Part shown: positions 16,799 to 25,502 of the stretch, piece after piece
Position numbering within the stretch: position 1 is the first letter of the stretch
Layout: every line of letters begins with the position of its first letter
Source: Actinomycetes bacterium
GTDB taxonomy: Bacteria; Actinomycetota; Actinomycetes; Actinomycetales; Microbacteriaceae
Assembly (NCBI GenBank): GCA_023436775.1
Contig: JAEZHW010000057.1
Coordinates: 58,227 to 122,226 of the forward strand
DNA: 64,000 bases
Reading direction: 5' to 3'
Made by a program: the position numbers and the translations under genes
The notes under the pieces: generated by a model
What the model saw: the letters and a program-made list of their open reading frames with translations, nothing else
The model's database searches: none
Told to the model about the DNA's origin: nothing

Positions 16799-17609
16799 CA
16801 TCGTCCACCGCCCGGAGCCCGCAAGCCCCGTGCGCTTCCTGCACCACCTCAACCCGATTGCCAAGTTGCTCGGGCCGTTGCTGGCGATCATGGTCACCAT
16901 CTTCGTCAAGGACCTGGCCACACCGATCATCCTCACCGGCATCGCCATGCTGATGATCCTTATCGGGGCGCGCTTCACCCGCTTCGTGGCGATCTATTTC
17001 GTGGCGGTACTGATCTTCCTGCCCGTCTCGACGCTGACCTTCTCACTGTGGGTGGACACCAGCCGGGTCGCCGACCTGACGCCGGTGCTGCAAATCGGCG
17101 ACTGGACGCTCACCCGCGGCGCGCTGCTGGTCGGCCTGGCGACCGCGCTGCGACTGATCACGGTGGCGAGCCTGGCCATGATCAGTTCGCTCACCACCTT
17201 CGCGCCCGACTTCGTCCGCGCCGCCGTGCAGCAACTCAAAGTACCGTACCGCATTGGTTACACCGCCCTGACCGCATTCCGCTTCATCCCGCGCTTCGGT
17301 CATGACCTGGCCGTCATCCGCGCCGCGCACCGAGTCCGTGGCGTGGCGCGCGGTCGCGGGCCGATTTCGGCGATCCGACGCATGTTCAGCTATCCCGTCC
17401 CGCTACTGGCCAGTGGCATCCGGCACGCTGAGCGGGTCGCCCTCGCCATGGACGCTCGCGCCTTCGGCGCGCACGCCACGCGCACCGAGCGTCACATCAT
17501 CCCCTTCCGCACCCGGGACTGGGTATTCGTGATCCTGTGGGTTGCGCTCGGCATCCTGGTGCCGTTCTGGATTGGGCCGGCACTGGCACCGCTGCTGCCG
17601 ACGCCATAG
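16788..17609 (+). CDS. ECF transporter T component (EcfT/YkoC-like)
   Basis: 273-residue membrane protein starting with GTG inside the last codons of the ATPase gene (11-base overlap), with GGAGGGG upstream. It has five or six membrane segments and the cytoplasmic coupling region of EcfT proteins: residues about 165-230 contain a conserved helix with AAHRVRGVARGRGP and the second motif ALAMDARAFGA, which bind the two ATPase halves. It completes the three-gene ECF unit. Confidence 0.88.
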   Translation: MSTSIVHRPEPASPVRFLHHLNPIAKLLGPLLAIMVTIFVKDLATPIILTGIAMLMILIGARFTRFVAIYFVAVLIFLPVSTLTFSLWVDTSRVADLTPVLQIGDWTLTRGALLVGLATALRLITVASLAMISSLTTFAPDFVRAAVQQLKVPYRIGYTALTAFRFIPRFGHDLAVIRAAHRVRGVARGRGPISAIRRMFSYPVPLLASGIRHAERVALAMDARAFGAHATRTERHIIPFRTRDWVFVILWVALGILVPFWIGPALAPLLPTP

Positions 17610-17667
17610 CGCATCCCTGACACCGCCTGCCCACCGCTTGCCTGCCCACCGCCTCGGTATCGCAGCC

Positions 17668-17673
17668 GATAAT
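17668..17673 (+). promoter_or_regulatory. -10 box of the gamma-carbonic anhydrase-like gene, leaderless
   Basis: GATAAT at -12 to -7 from the ATG at 17680. Confidence 0.45.
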
Positions 17674-17679
17674 GGAGGC

Positions 17680-18213
17680 ATGCAGCTGCGCCTCAATGAT
17701 GATGCTCCGAAGGTTCACAACTCCGCCTGGATCGCACCCAGCGCAGTCCTGGTCGGCAATGTCCAGGTCGACGAGGGGGCGAGCGTGTTCTACGGCGCGG
17801 TCCTGCGCGGCGACTCGGACCGCATCCACCTCGGCGCGAACAGCAACGTGCAGGACAACGCCGTGCTGCACGCCGACGCCGGCATGCCAGCCGTCGTGGG
17901 GCGCGGGGTCAGCATCGGTCACGGTGCCGTCGTGCACGGCTGCACCATCGAGGACGACTGCCTGATTGGCATGCACGCCACCGTCATGAACGGCGCGATC
18001 ATCGGGGCCCGGTCCTTGGTGGCAGCCGGTGCCCTCGTGCTCGAGGGGACCGTGGTGCCGCCCGGCTCGCTCGTGGCTGGCGTGCCTGCGAAGGTGCGTC
18101 GGGAACTGAGTGAGGACGAGCAGGCTGGGCTGCGATCGAATGCTGCGACCTACCTGGGGCTTGCTGCCAAGCATGCTGAGGCCGTCCTCGTCGACCCGGC
18201 GGACGCCGAGTAA
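17680..18213 (+). CDS. gamma-carbonic anhydrase family protein
   Basis: 177-residue left-handed beta-helix protein with hexapeptide repeats (for example VLVGNVQVDEGASVFYGAVL). Three histidines at the places expected for trimeric zinc binding appear in VLHADAG, SIGHGAVVHGC and GMHATV. The match is to the CaiE/PaaY/YrdA type, whose members may be carbonic anhydrases or acetyltransferase-like hydrolases. The ATG choice follows the promoter. Its TAA stop doubles as the start of the next gene's -10 box. Confidence 0.85.
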   Translation: MQLRLNDDAPKVHNSAWIAPSAVLVGNVQVDEGASVFYGAVLRGDSDRIHLGANSNVQDNAVLHADAGMPAVVGRGVSIGHGAVVHGCTIEDDCLIGMHATVMNGAIIGARSLVAAGALVLEGTVVPPGSLVAGVPAKVRRELSEDEQAGLRSNAATYLGLAAKHAEAVLVDPADAE

Positions 18214-18216
18214 CAT
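18211..18216 (+). promoter_or_regulatory. -10 box of the PEBP gene, built on the upstream stop codon
   Basis: TAACAT at -12 to -7 from the ATG at 18223; its first three bases are the stop codon of the preceding gene. Confidence 0.45.
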
Positions 18217-18222
18217 CGCACC

Positions 18223-18744
18223 ATGGCTGCACCTTGGGATCCCTACGACGCGCTGCCACCAGTGCCGTCGTTCCTACTGACCTCGTTTGAACTGCGCGAT
18301 GGTGACGAACTGGACGTACGGCAATCCGCCGCGCATGACATCTCCCCCTCGCTGGCCTGGTCCGGGTTCCCGGCCGAGACCAAGAGCTTCGCGGTGACCT
18401 GCTTCGACCCCGACGCACCCACCGCCTCGGGTTGGTGGCACTGGTTCGTCTACGACATTCCGGCGACCGTGCATTCCCTCCCGGTCGGGGCCGGCGACGA
18501 GGCGGGCGCTGGCCTGCCCGAGGGCGCCAAGCATCTGGTGATCGACAGCGGCAGCCGCGGCTACCGTGGCGCCTGGCCGCCAGTCGGCCACGGGGTGCAC
18601 CGCTACTTCTTCGCGGTCCACGCCCTTGGCGTTGCGCAGTTGCCGATCAGCCCGGACAGCACGCCCGGCGCCGCCGGTGGCGCCGTGACCTGGAACACCC
18701 TGGCGCGCGCCATCATCGTGGGCACCTACCGCCGCGACAACTAG
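18223..18744 (+). CDS. YbhB/YbcL family (PEBP/Raf-kinase-inhibitor-like) protein
   Basis: 173-residue cytosolic PEBP-fold protein. Motifs: DISPSLAWSGFPAETKSFAVTCFDPDAPT, the conserved ligand-pocket DPDAP, GWWHWFVYDIP, and GYRGAWPPVGHGVHRY containing the GxxPPxGHGxHRY signature. The family binds small anionic or phospholipid-like ligands; a cellular function in actinobacteria is not established. Single gene followed by a strong bidirectional terminator. Confidence 0.88.
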   Translation: MAAPWDPYDALPPVPSFLLTSFELRDGDELDVRQSAAHDISPSLAWSGFPAETKSFAVTCFDPDAPTASGWWHWFVYDIPATVHSLPVGAGDEAGAGLPEGAKHLVIDSGSRGYRGAWPPVGHGVHRYFFAVHALGVAQLPISPDSTPGAAGGAVTWNTLARAIIVGTYRRDN

Positions 18745-18763
18745 GCGCGATCACTTCCATACG

Positions 18764-18803
18764 CAGCAGCGCCCGCCGGACCGAAGTCTGGCGGACGCTG
18801 CTG
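18764..18803. terminator. bidirectional terminator between PEBP and DEAD-box genes
   Basis: 18-base arms with one mismatch and one wobble, closed by a CGAA loop, between two convergent genes. Confidence 0.75.
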
Positions 18804-18817
18804 TTGGGCGTGTCTGA

Positions 18818-20905
18818 CTAGCCGATGGCGGGCAGCTGGCCGGCGCGAACGTGCTCCGGCTCCACCTCGATCTCGGCGCGACCGAGCAGTTCCATGAGCT
18901 TGCGCAGACGGTTGCGGGTCACCAGCGTAATCACGGTGCCTTCCTTGCCGGCGCGGCCGGTACGGCCAGCGCGGTGCAGGTAGGTCTTGTACTCTTCCGG
19001 AATGTCGGCCTGCACGACGAGTTCGATGTCGTCGACGTGGATGCCACGGGCGGCGACGTCGGTGGCCACCAGCACGCGGGCGCGGCCGCTGGTCAGCTTC
19101 TCGAGGTTGCGGGTACGACGAGCCTGGTTCAGGTCACCGTGCAGGCTCACCGCACGGATGTCCATGTCATCCAGGTGGTCGGTGAGCTGCTCGGCGAAGG
19201 CACGAGTGCGAGCGAACACGAGGCTCTTGCCGTCGCGCGATGCGAGCTCCTCGATGATGGCCACCTTTTCGGACTGCTCGACCACAAAGACGCGGTGGTC
19301 GATCGTGGCCGAAGCCTGGTCCTCACCGGCGACCTCGTACACGGCCGGGTCCTTCAGGAACTTCTCGACCAGGACGGCAACGCCCTTGTCCAGCGTGGCC
19401 GAGAACAGCAGGCGCTGGCCGTCTTCGCGGGTCTGCTCGAGGATGCGCTGCACCGGCTCAAGGAAGCCCAGGTCGCACATGTGGTCGGCCTCGTCCAGCA
19501 CCGAAATCTCGATGCGGCTGAGGTCGAGCTTGCCCTGGCGGACCAGGTCCTCGATACGACCAGGGGTACCGATGATGATGTCGACGCCGCGCTGCAGTGC
19601 ACCGACCTGGCGACCCTGCGGCACGCCGCCGTAGATCTGGGTGGTGAACAGGCCGACCGAGCGGGCGATCGGCTGCACGGTGGCGTCGATCTGGAGCGCC
19701 AGCTCGCGAGTCGGAGCCAGGATCATGGCGCGGGGTGCGCGGCCGTGCTCACGACGCTTGCCGTTGCCCTCGGCCATCAGACGCTCCACCAGCGGCGCAC
19801 CGAAGGCGATGGTCTTGCCCGAGCCGGTGCGTCCGCGGCCAAGGACGTCGCGACCGGCGAGCACCTCAGGAATCGTGGCAGCCTGGATCGGGAAGGGGCG
19901 CTCGGCACCCAGCTCTGCGAGCTCGGCGACAATGTTCTTACCCAGGCCAAGGTCGGCGAAGCTGGCGTCACTGACCTCACTGGCCGTCACCGCCTGCGCC
20001 TCGAGCCGCTCGAGCACGACATCCTCGACGAAGGGGATCTGCTTGGGCTCTTCGTAGCGACGGGGAGCACGCTCCTCGAAGCGGCGCGGGGCACGGTCGA
20101 AGCGATCGTCGCGAGCCGGACGCTCAAAGCGGTCCTGACGCGGGCCACGGTCGTCACGAGCCGGGCGGTCGAAGCGGTCGCCGCGCGAGCCGCGATCGAA
20201 CCGGTCGTCACGCGCCGGACGGTCAAAGCGGTCGCCGCGCGGCGCGCGCTCATCACGGGCCGGACGGTCGAAGCGATCGTCGCGAGCCGGACGCGCGAAA
20301 CGATCCTGACGCGGGCCGCGGTCGAAGCGGTCATCACGCGCCGGACGCGCGAAACGATCCTGACGCGGGGCGCGGTCGTCGCGAGCCGGGCGGTCAAAGC
20401 GATCGCCGCGCGGCGCCCGCTCGTCACGCTGTTCCCAACGACGGTCACGGTCCAGGCCTGCTGCCGGGCGACGGTCATCACCGCGGCCGCGCTGGTCGCG
20501 GGAGCCACCGGCGGCCTGGCCGCGGTAGCCGTCCGGGTACCAGTCGCGACGGCCGGACTCGCGGGCAGAACCGCGATCGCGGGAGTCGCCGCGCTCGCCA
20601 CGGGCCGGGGCGCCGCGGAACGAGCCGCGCTCGTTCGAGGTGCGCTCGAAGCGGCCGCCGCGCTCAGCGGACTGGCCGTAGCCACGGCCGGCGGGCCGCT
20701 CGTCGCGACGGTCGGCGCCGCCACGGGGGCGGTCAGCATTCAGACCGCGAACTTCACGCTGTTCTGGGGTCCAACGAGCCTTCTTGGCCGGGGCGGCCTG
20801 CTCGGAGTCTGCGCGGTAGCCACGGTGCTTCGGGCTACGGCTGCCCGCCGGCGCGGCCGTGCGGCGCGGGGCGGACTTGGGGCTGTATTGACGACGTTCG
20901 GGCAT
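18818..20905 (-). CDS. DEAD-box RNA helicase with N-terminal Arg/Asp-rich repeat arm
   Basis: 695 residues. The first 275 are low-complexity, rich in Arg, Asp, Gly and Pro, including about six imperfect repeats of DRF.RPARDDR. The helicase core follows: Q motif with FPIQAATIPEVL, I GRTGSGKT, Ia PTRELALQI, II DEAD, III SAT, and VI HRAGRTGRAG. Such helicases remodel RNA duplexes in ribosome assembly and RNA decay. Disordered arms usually lie at the C-terminus (CsdA, RhlE); here it is N-terminal. Start uncertain: AAGGAG lies 12 bases before the chosen ATG; an ATG ten codons upstream lacks a ribosome site. Confidence 0.88.
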   Translation of the reverse strand: MPERRQYSPKSAPRRTAAPAGSRSPKHRGYRADSEQAAPAKKARWTPEQREVRGLNADRPRGGADRRDERPAGRGYGQSAERGGRFERTSNERGSFRGAPARGERGDSRDRGSARESGRRDWYPDGYRGQAAGGSRDQRGRGDDRRPAAGLDRDRRWEQRDERAPRGDRFDRPARDDRAPRQDRFARPARDDRFDRGPRQDRFARPARDDRFDRPARDERAPRGDRFDRPARDDRFDRGSRGDRFDRPARDDRGPRQDRFERPARDDRFDRAPRRFEERAPRRYEEPKQIPFVEDVVLERLEAQAVTASEVSDASFADLGLGKNIVAELAELGAERPFPIQAATIPEVLAGRDVLGRGRTGSGKTIAFGAPLVERLMAEGNGKRREHGRAPRAMILAPTRELALQIDATVQPIARSVGLFTTQIYGGVPQGRQVGALQRGVDIIIGTPGRIEDLVRQGKLDLSRIEISVLDEADHMCDLGFLEPVQRILEQTREDGQRLLFSATLDKGVAVLVEKFLKDPAVYEVAGEDQASATIDHRVFVVEQSEKVAIIEELASRDGKSLVFARTRAFAEQLTDHLDDMDIRAVSLHGDLNQARRTRNLEKLTSGRARVLVATDVAARGIHVDDIELVVQADIPEEYKTYLHRAGRTGRAGKEGTVITLVTRNRLRKLMELLGRAEIEVEPEHVRAGQLPAIG
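20095..20415 (-). repeat. coding tandem repeats in the DEAD-box arm
   Basis: About six imperfect units encoding DRF.RPARDDR followed by variable linkers such as FDRGPRQ or APRG, residues about 163-270. Units are similar at DNA level (recurrent gtcgcgagccgg and cgaagcgatc strings). Confidence 0.7.
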
Positions 20906-21158
20906 GCGAATGCCACGCTCCTTGATGTAATTCATGCGCACAGCGTCACAGGGCGTGCGAAAACGCCTTTGGGAAGCCACACTGGTCACCCCACTGCATT
21001 GGCAATGGAGGACGGCTTCCCGGACGCACACAATTCACACCGTGCACAGCACGGAGGTCCGAAGCCGACTCACTGACTGTAGCCCATTCGGCTGGGAAAG
21101 CAGTCAGCCGCGCGGTTTCCGGTATGGAACCGTGACCGTGCGGCTGACCAGCTGCGAG

Positions 21159-24100
21159 CTACTTGCTGTCGTCGGCCTCGTCGATCGCGGCGGCGTCGCC
21201 GTTGGCGTCCGAGGCAGATTCCACCGCTGCCGCCGCCACATCAACACCCGCACCGACCGCCACCGGGGCCTGCTTTCGGGCCGCCGCACGTTCGGCCCGG
21301 CGGGCAATCCGCGCCGGACGGTTGTCGCGGAAGTGCTCGCGGGTGCCTTCAACCAACTGGTAGATCACCGGCAGCACGATCAGCGTCAGCACCGTCGAGG
21401 ACACCAGGCCACCGATGACCACGATGCCCAGCGGCTGCGAAATGAAGCCGCCTTGGCCGGTGATCCCGGTCGCCATCGGCGTCAGGGCGAGGATGGTCGC
21501 CAGAGCCGTCATCAGAATCGGACGCAGACGGCGGCTACCACCCAGGATCAGCGCCTCGCGCACCTTGAGCCCCCGGTCGCGGTACTGGTTCACCAGGTCG
21601 ATCAGCACGATCGCATTCGTCACGACGATACCGACCAGCATCAGCACACCGATCAGGCTGGGTACGCCGAGCGGAATACCACTGATGATCTGCAGGCCGA
21701 TCACGCCGGTGGCTGCGAACGGTACCGAGACCAGCAGCAGGAATGGCTGCAGCAGGCTGCGGAAGGTCGCCACCATGACGATATAGACGATCAGGATTGC
21801 CACCAGCAGCGCGATACCGAGTTGGCTGAAGGCGTCGGCCTGGTCGGAGAGCACACCGCCGATTTCGACGCGCACGCCCTGCGGCAGGTCCACAGTCTCA
21901 AGCGCCTCGTTGATGGTCGTCGAGGCGGTGCCGAGGTCGGCCATCGACGGGGACACCGTCACGGTCACGCTGCGCTCACCGCGCACGGTGGTGATCGACA
22001 CCGGTGCGTCAATCTGACGTACGGTCACTAACTTGTCGAGGCGGACCTTGCCCTTGACGGTGTCGATCTTGTGCTGACGCAACGCAGTGATCGAACTCGG
22101 CTGCTTCGGGTTCTTCAGGTACACCGTGAGCAGCTGGTCACTGATCTCGACCCGACCGATCATGGTCGGCGACATCAACTGGGAGACATAGTTCGTCAGC
22201 TGCGACTCGGTGAGGCCACGCTTGGCTGCCTCATTGCGCTTGACCGCGATCTCCAGCATCGGGCGGGTCTCTGCCATATCCGTCGTCGCCTGCGCGATGC
22301 CGGGAGCGTTGCGAACCGCCTCGAGCACCCGGTTCGCACCCTCCTCAGCGTCGGCACGGTTGTTCCCGGTCACGATCAGTTCGATATCGCTCGAGAAGCC
22401 CATGCCCGCGGCGGCCGACACGGTGATATCGGCCTTGTTTTCGACGGTCTCTTCCAGTGCCAGTCGCACTGCCTCGCGCACGTTCGCCGGCGTGAAGCCG
22501 TCCGCGACCGTAATCGCGTAGCTGATCGAACCCTGGCCGCCACTGATGGCATCCACGATCGCGGAACCGCGCGAACCGACCGAGACCTGCACGGCCTCGA
22601 CGCCGTCGACGGCGCGCACCGCCGCCTCGCCAACCTCGGCCACCTGCACGGCAGCGTCGAGGCTCAGTTCCTGCGGGATGCGCTGCGTCGCGTTCACGGC
22701 ATCCGAGCCGCTGTCGCCGATGAAGTTTGTCTCGAGACCCTGCGCGGCAACGACCGTGCCACCAAGGGTGAGCACCGCGATCAGCAGGGTGATGATCGGG
22801 TGACGCAACGTCCACTTCAGCACCGGCACATAGCCTCGCTGCAGCATGGTTTCCGGACGCGCGTCCACGTCGAGGGATTCGCCATGCTCAGCGTGCTCGG
22901 TGTCACGCTTCGAGGGGCGCACGAACCAGTAGGCCAGCACCGGCACGATGGTCAACGAGACCACCAGCGAGCTGAGCAGCGCCAGGGTGACGGTGAAAGC
23001 GAAGGGGCGGAACAGTTCGCCGACCATGCCATCGACCAGCACCAGCGGCAGGAACACTGCCACCGTGGTGATGGTCGAGGCGGTAATCGCGGCGGCGACT
23101 TCCTTCACCGCGTCCAGGATCGACTCGGCTCGCTCCTTGCCATAGCCGTAGTGCCGCTTGATGTTCTCGATGACCACGATGGAGTCGTCGACGACGCGAC
23201 CGATGGCGATCGTGAGCGCGCCGAGGGTCAGCACGTTCAACGTGTAGCCGGCGGCGCCGATACCGATCAGGGTCACCAGCACGCTGGCCGGGATCGAGAT
23301 GGCGGTCACGATCGTGGAGCGGAACGAGAAGAGGAACAGCAGGATCACGATCACCGCGAAGAGCAGACCGAGCAGACCCTCCGTGGTTAGCGACTCGATC
23401 GAGTGCTCGATGAACGGCGCCTGGTTGAAAACAATGTCGAAGCGCAGGCCAGGGATGTCGGCGGACAGTTCGGTGAGGCGCTCCTCGACCGCGTGTGCCA
23501 CGTCCACCGTGTTCGCGCTCGGCAGCTTGTTGATGGACATGGTCAGCGCTTCCACGCCGTTCACGCGCGAGACGGAGGTCCGCGGGTTCTCGGTGATCTT
23601 CACCGAGGCGACGTCCGAGAGCTTCACCGACTTGACGCTCGGGATGCCGAAGGCGTTCGTGGTGGTGATCGGCATCACCAGGTTCTGCACGTCCTTCAGC
23701 GTGGTGAGCTTGCGGCCGGCCTGCACCGGCATGGTGATGTCCTTGGTGGTGATCTCACCGGCAGCGACCAGCACGCCGTTGTTGCCGAGCACCTGCATGA
23801 CGTCCTGGGTGGTGACACCCTTCTTGTCCATGTTCTTGGTGTTCGGGGTGATCGTGACCCGCTCACCGGTGGCACCCAGCACGCCGGCTTCGCGAACACC
23901 GTCGAGGCGCTCCAGTTCGGGCACCACATCGTCGTTGACCAGGTCAGCGAGCTGCGCGACGGTGCGGTCGGCCCCACCCGACACGGCAACCTGCATAATC
24001 GGCAGGTCCGAGAGGCTGAAGGAGAACACCTGCGGGTCGTCGACCTCGTCCGGCAGCGAGTTCTTGATGCGGCTGACCGCCTGGGTGATCTTCTGTTCGG

Positions 24101-24404
24101 CGCGGGCCAGATCGGTGCCGTACTCGAAGGTGGCGGTGATCATGGACAGGCCGGTCGAGGAGGTGGCCACGGTGGACTCCAGGTCCGGCACCGACTGGAT
24201 AGCCGTCTCGATCGGCGTGGACACGTCCTGGCTGACCACCTCGGGTGAGGCACCCGGATAGCTCGAGACCACGATGAGCTGCGGCAACTGCAGCTCGGGC
24301 ATCAGTTCCTGCTTCAGTCCGCCCAGCGAGAGCACGCCGAAGACGGCGATCGAGATGGTGACCAGCGCCACGAGGGCGCGGTTGCGCAGGCTGAACTTGG
24401 CCAT
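21159..24404 (-). CDS. RND-family efflux transporter (HAE1/AcrB-like)
   Basis: 1081 residues with the duplicated RND architecture: TM1, a large extracytoplasmic loop, TM2-6, then TM7, a second loop and TM8-12. TM4 carries the proton-relay acidic pair in RVVDDSIVVIENIK; the matching TM10 block reads GIVVTNAIVLIDLVNQ. No periplasmic adaptor or outer-membrane gene is adjacent, as expected for a single-membrane host. The last 55 residues are Ala-rich and acidic. The ATG at 24404 precedes MAKFSLRNRALVAL, the usual RND start; an upstream GTG at 24464 is possible. Substrate unknown; a TipA-like regulator lies upstream. Confidence 0.88.
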   Translation of the reverse strand: MAKFSLRNRALVALVTISIAVFGVLSLGGLKQELMPELQLPQLIVVSSYPGASPEVVSQDVSTPIETAIQSVPDLESTVATSSTGLSMITATFEYGTDLARAEQKITQAVSRIKNSLPDEVDDPQVFSFSLSDLPIMQVAVSGGADRTVAQLADLVNDDVVPELERLDGVREAGVLGATGERVTITPNTKNMDKKGVTTQDVMQVLGNNGVLVAAGEITTKDITMPVQAGRKLTTLKDVQNLVMPITTTNAFGIPSVKSVKLSDVASVKITENPRTSVSRVNGVEALTMSINKLPSANTVDVAHAVEERLTELSADIPGLRFDIVFNQAPFIEHSIESLTTEGLLGLLFAVIVILLFLFSFRSTIVTAISIPASVLVTLIGIGAAGYTLNVLTLGALTIAIGRVVDDSIVVIENIKRHYGYGKERAESILDAVKEVAAAITASTITTVAVFLPLVLVDGMVGELFRPFAFTVTLALLSSLVVSLTIVPVLAYWFVRPSKRDTEHAEHGESLDVDARPETMLQRGYVPVLKWTLRHPIITLLIAVLTLGGTVVAAQGLETNFIGDSGSDAVNATQRIPQELSLDAAVQVAEVGEAAVRAVDGVEAVQVSVGSRGSAIVDAISGGQGSISYAITVADGFTPANVREAVRLALEETVENKADITVSAAAGMGFSSDIELIVTGNNRADAEEGANRVLEAVRNAPGIAQATTDMAETRPMLEIAVKRNEAAKRGLTESQLTNYVSQLMSPTMIGRVEISDQLLTVYLKNPKQPSSITALRQHKIDTVKGKVRLDKLVTVRQIDAPVSITTVRGERSVTVTVSPSMADLGTASTTINEALETVDLPQGVRVEIGGVLSDQADAFSQLGIALLVAILIVYIVMVATFRSLLQPFLLLVSVPFAATGVIGLQIISGIPLGVPSLIGVLMLVGIVVTNAIVLIDLVNQYRDRGLKVREALILGGSRRLRPILMTALATILALTPMATGITGQGGFISQPLGIVVIGGLVSSTVLTLIVLPVIYQLVEGTREHFRDNRPARIARRAERAAARKQAPVAVGAGVDVAAAAVESASDANGDAAAIDEADDSK

Positions 24405-24523
24405 AGTGTGCACGTCGGCGGGTTCCTCTCGGGGTGCGACGGCCGACGGATCACCGTGGGCCACTCGTCACCCATTCTGCCAGCCAATTCCGACCTCAGT
24501 TTGGCTGTCCGCACACAGCGAAA

Positions 24524-24564
24524 CGGGCGCCCAGGTCAGCTTGCTGTCGCTAACCCGACGCCCG
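24524..24564 (-). terminator. possible weak terminator of the MerR gene
   Basis: CGGGCG / CGCCCG arms (6 bp) with a large loop, 16 bases after the MerR-family stop codon on the minus strand. Confidence 0.3.
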
Positions 24565-24579
24565 CTTCACCGCGTTTGT

Positions 24580-25335
24580 CTAGCCCGCCAGCGTGCGCTC
24601 CGCGTAGATGCGCATGGCATCCCGGACGAACTCGGGTCCACCCGGGGTCGCGGTGCTGTAGTTGACGCCGAAGCGCTCGTCCGCGACATACATCTCGCCG
24701 AGGCCGATGAAGGCCTCCGCGGTCGGCTCGCGACCGCCCCAGGCCACCGTGATCCACTGCCACTGCTGCCCGGCCAGGTCCTGGGCCTCGTCCGAATCCG
24801 GCGTCACGCCGCGGTCGAAGGCGGCCTTCCACGCCTCGATCAGACGCTTCGATTCGGCACCGAATCGTTCCTTGTCCGCCATGGTGAGTCCCTCCCACCA
24901 GGCTTCGCTGCGATCGCGGGCTTCGGTGCCCCACCGCTCGGCAACCTCGTCGCGGTACTGGGTGTGGTCGAAGCCGTCCAACATCTCGTGTGCGCTCATC
25001 GTTGTTCCTTCCTGCAGTGCGGTGATGGTGGCTCGCACCGCAGCGAGCTGACGGTCAATCCGCCCTCGTTCCTGTTCCAGCCACTCGGCATGCGTGCACA
25101 GTGCTTCGGCATCGTCGGTGTGCCCTTCGAGCACCCGAGCGATCTCGGGCAGGCTCACGCCGAGGTCGCGCAGTAGCAGCACGCGCTGCAGCCGCCGGAT
25201 AGCGGCCTGGTCGTAGTACCGGATGCCACCGGCGCCGACGCTGCTCGGCCGCACCAGCCCCAGCTGGTCGTAGTGCCGCAGCGTCCGGCTGGTGGTGCCC
25301 GAGAGGCGCACGACGTCCTGAATGGGCCAGTCCAT
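24580..25335 (-). CDS. MerR-family regulator with TipAS effector domain
   Basis: 251 residues. The N-terminal winged helix is IQDVVRLSGTTSRTLRHYDQLGLVRPS, with the MerR dimer helix ending near residue 110. The C-terminal part (about 115-250: MLDGFDHTQYRDEVAERWG) is a TipAS-like antibiotic-recognition domain, which in TipA traps thiopeptides or other multidrug ligands. The ATG at 25335 has AGAGGA 6 bases upstream. Its own promoter has the 19-base spacer with internal dyad typical of MerR activation. It lies upstream of and parallel to the RND pump. Confidence 0.88.
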   Translation of the reverse strand: MDWPIQDVVRLSGTTSRTLRHYDQLGLVRPSSVGAGGIRYYDQAAIRRLQRVLLLRDLGVSLPEIARVLEGHTDDAEALCTHAEWLEQERGRIDRQLAAVRATITALQEGTTMSAHEMLDGFDHTQYRDEVAERWGTEARDRSEAWWEGLTMADKERFGAESKRLIEAWKAAFDRGVTPDSDEAQDLAGQQWQWITVAWGGREPTAEAFIGLGEMYVADERFGVNYSTATPGGPEFVRDAMRIYAERTLAG

Positions 25336-25381
25336 TGCATTCCTCTCATTTGGGCTGCGCCCGATCGGCGCCGCTGCACTC

Positions 25382-25412
25382 ACGCTACAACTTGACGTTG
25401 CGTCAACCGCAA
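25382..25412 (-). promoter_or_regulatory. MerR-type promoter with 19-base spacer and dyad operator
   Basis: On the minus strand, -35 TTGCGG (25412-25407) and -10 TAGCGT (25387-25382) are separated by 19 bases. Inside the spacer is the dyad TTGACGCAACGTCAA (25406-25392). A long spacer spanned by a palindrome is the hallmark of MerR-activated promoters. Confidence 0.7.
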
Positions 25413-25490
25413 GCCGGATCTGCACCGTCACTGTGCGGGAACCGGCCAGGCGGCCCCACCCGCTTCACCGTCCGCGGACCGCCATGGGCA

Positions 25491-25496
25491 TAGGCT
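25491..25496 (+). promoter_or_regulatory. -10 box of crcB pair, leaderless
   Basis: TAGGCT at -12 to -7 from the ATG at 25503. Confidence 0.5.
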
Positions 25497-25502
25497 GCTG
25501 CC

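Noticed and set aside
18851..21076. 741-residue plus-strand frame opposite the DEAD-box helicase
   Set aside because: Antisense of a repeat-rich GC gene; the minus strand carries all helicase motifs.
25407..25502. Fluoride riboswitch before crcB
   Set aside because: No crcB-motif core is visible, and the -10 box places the transcript start at the ATG.
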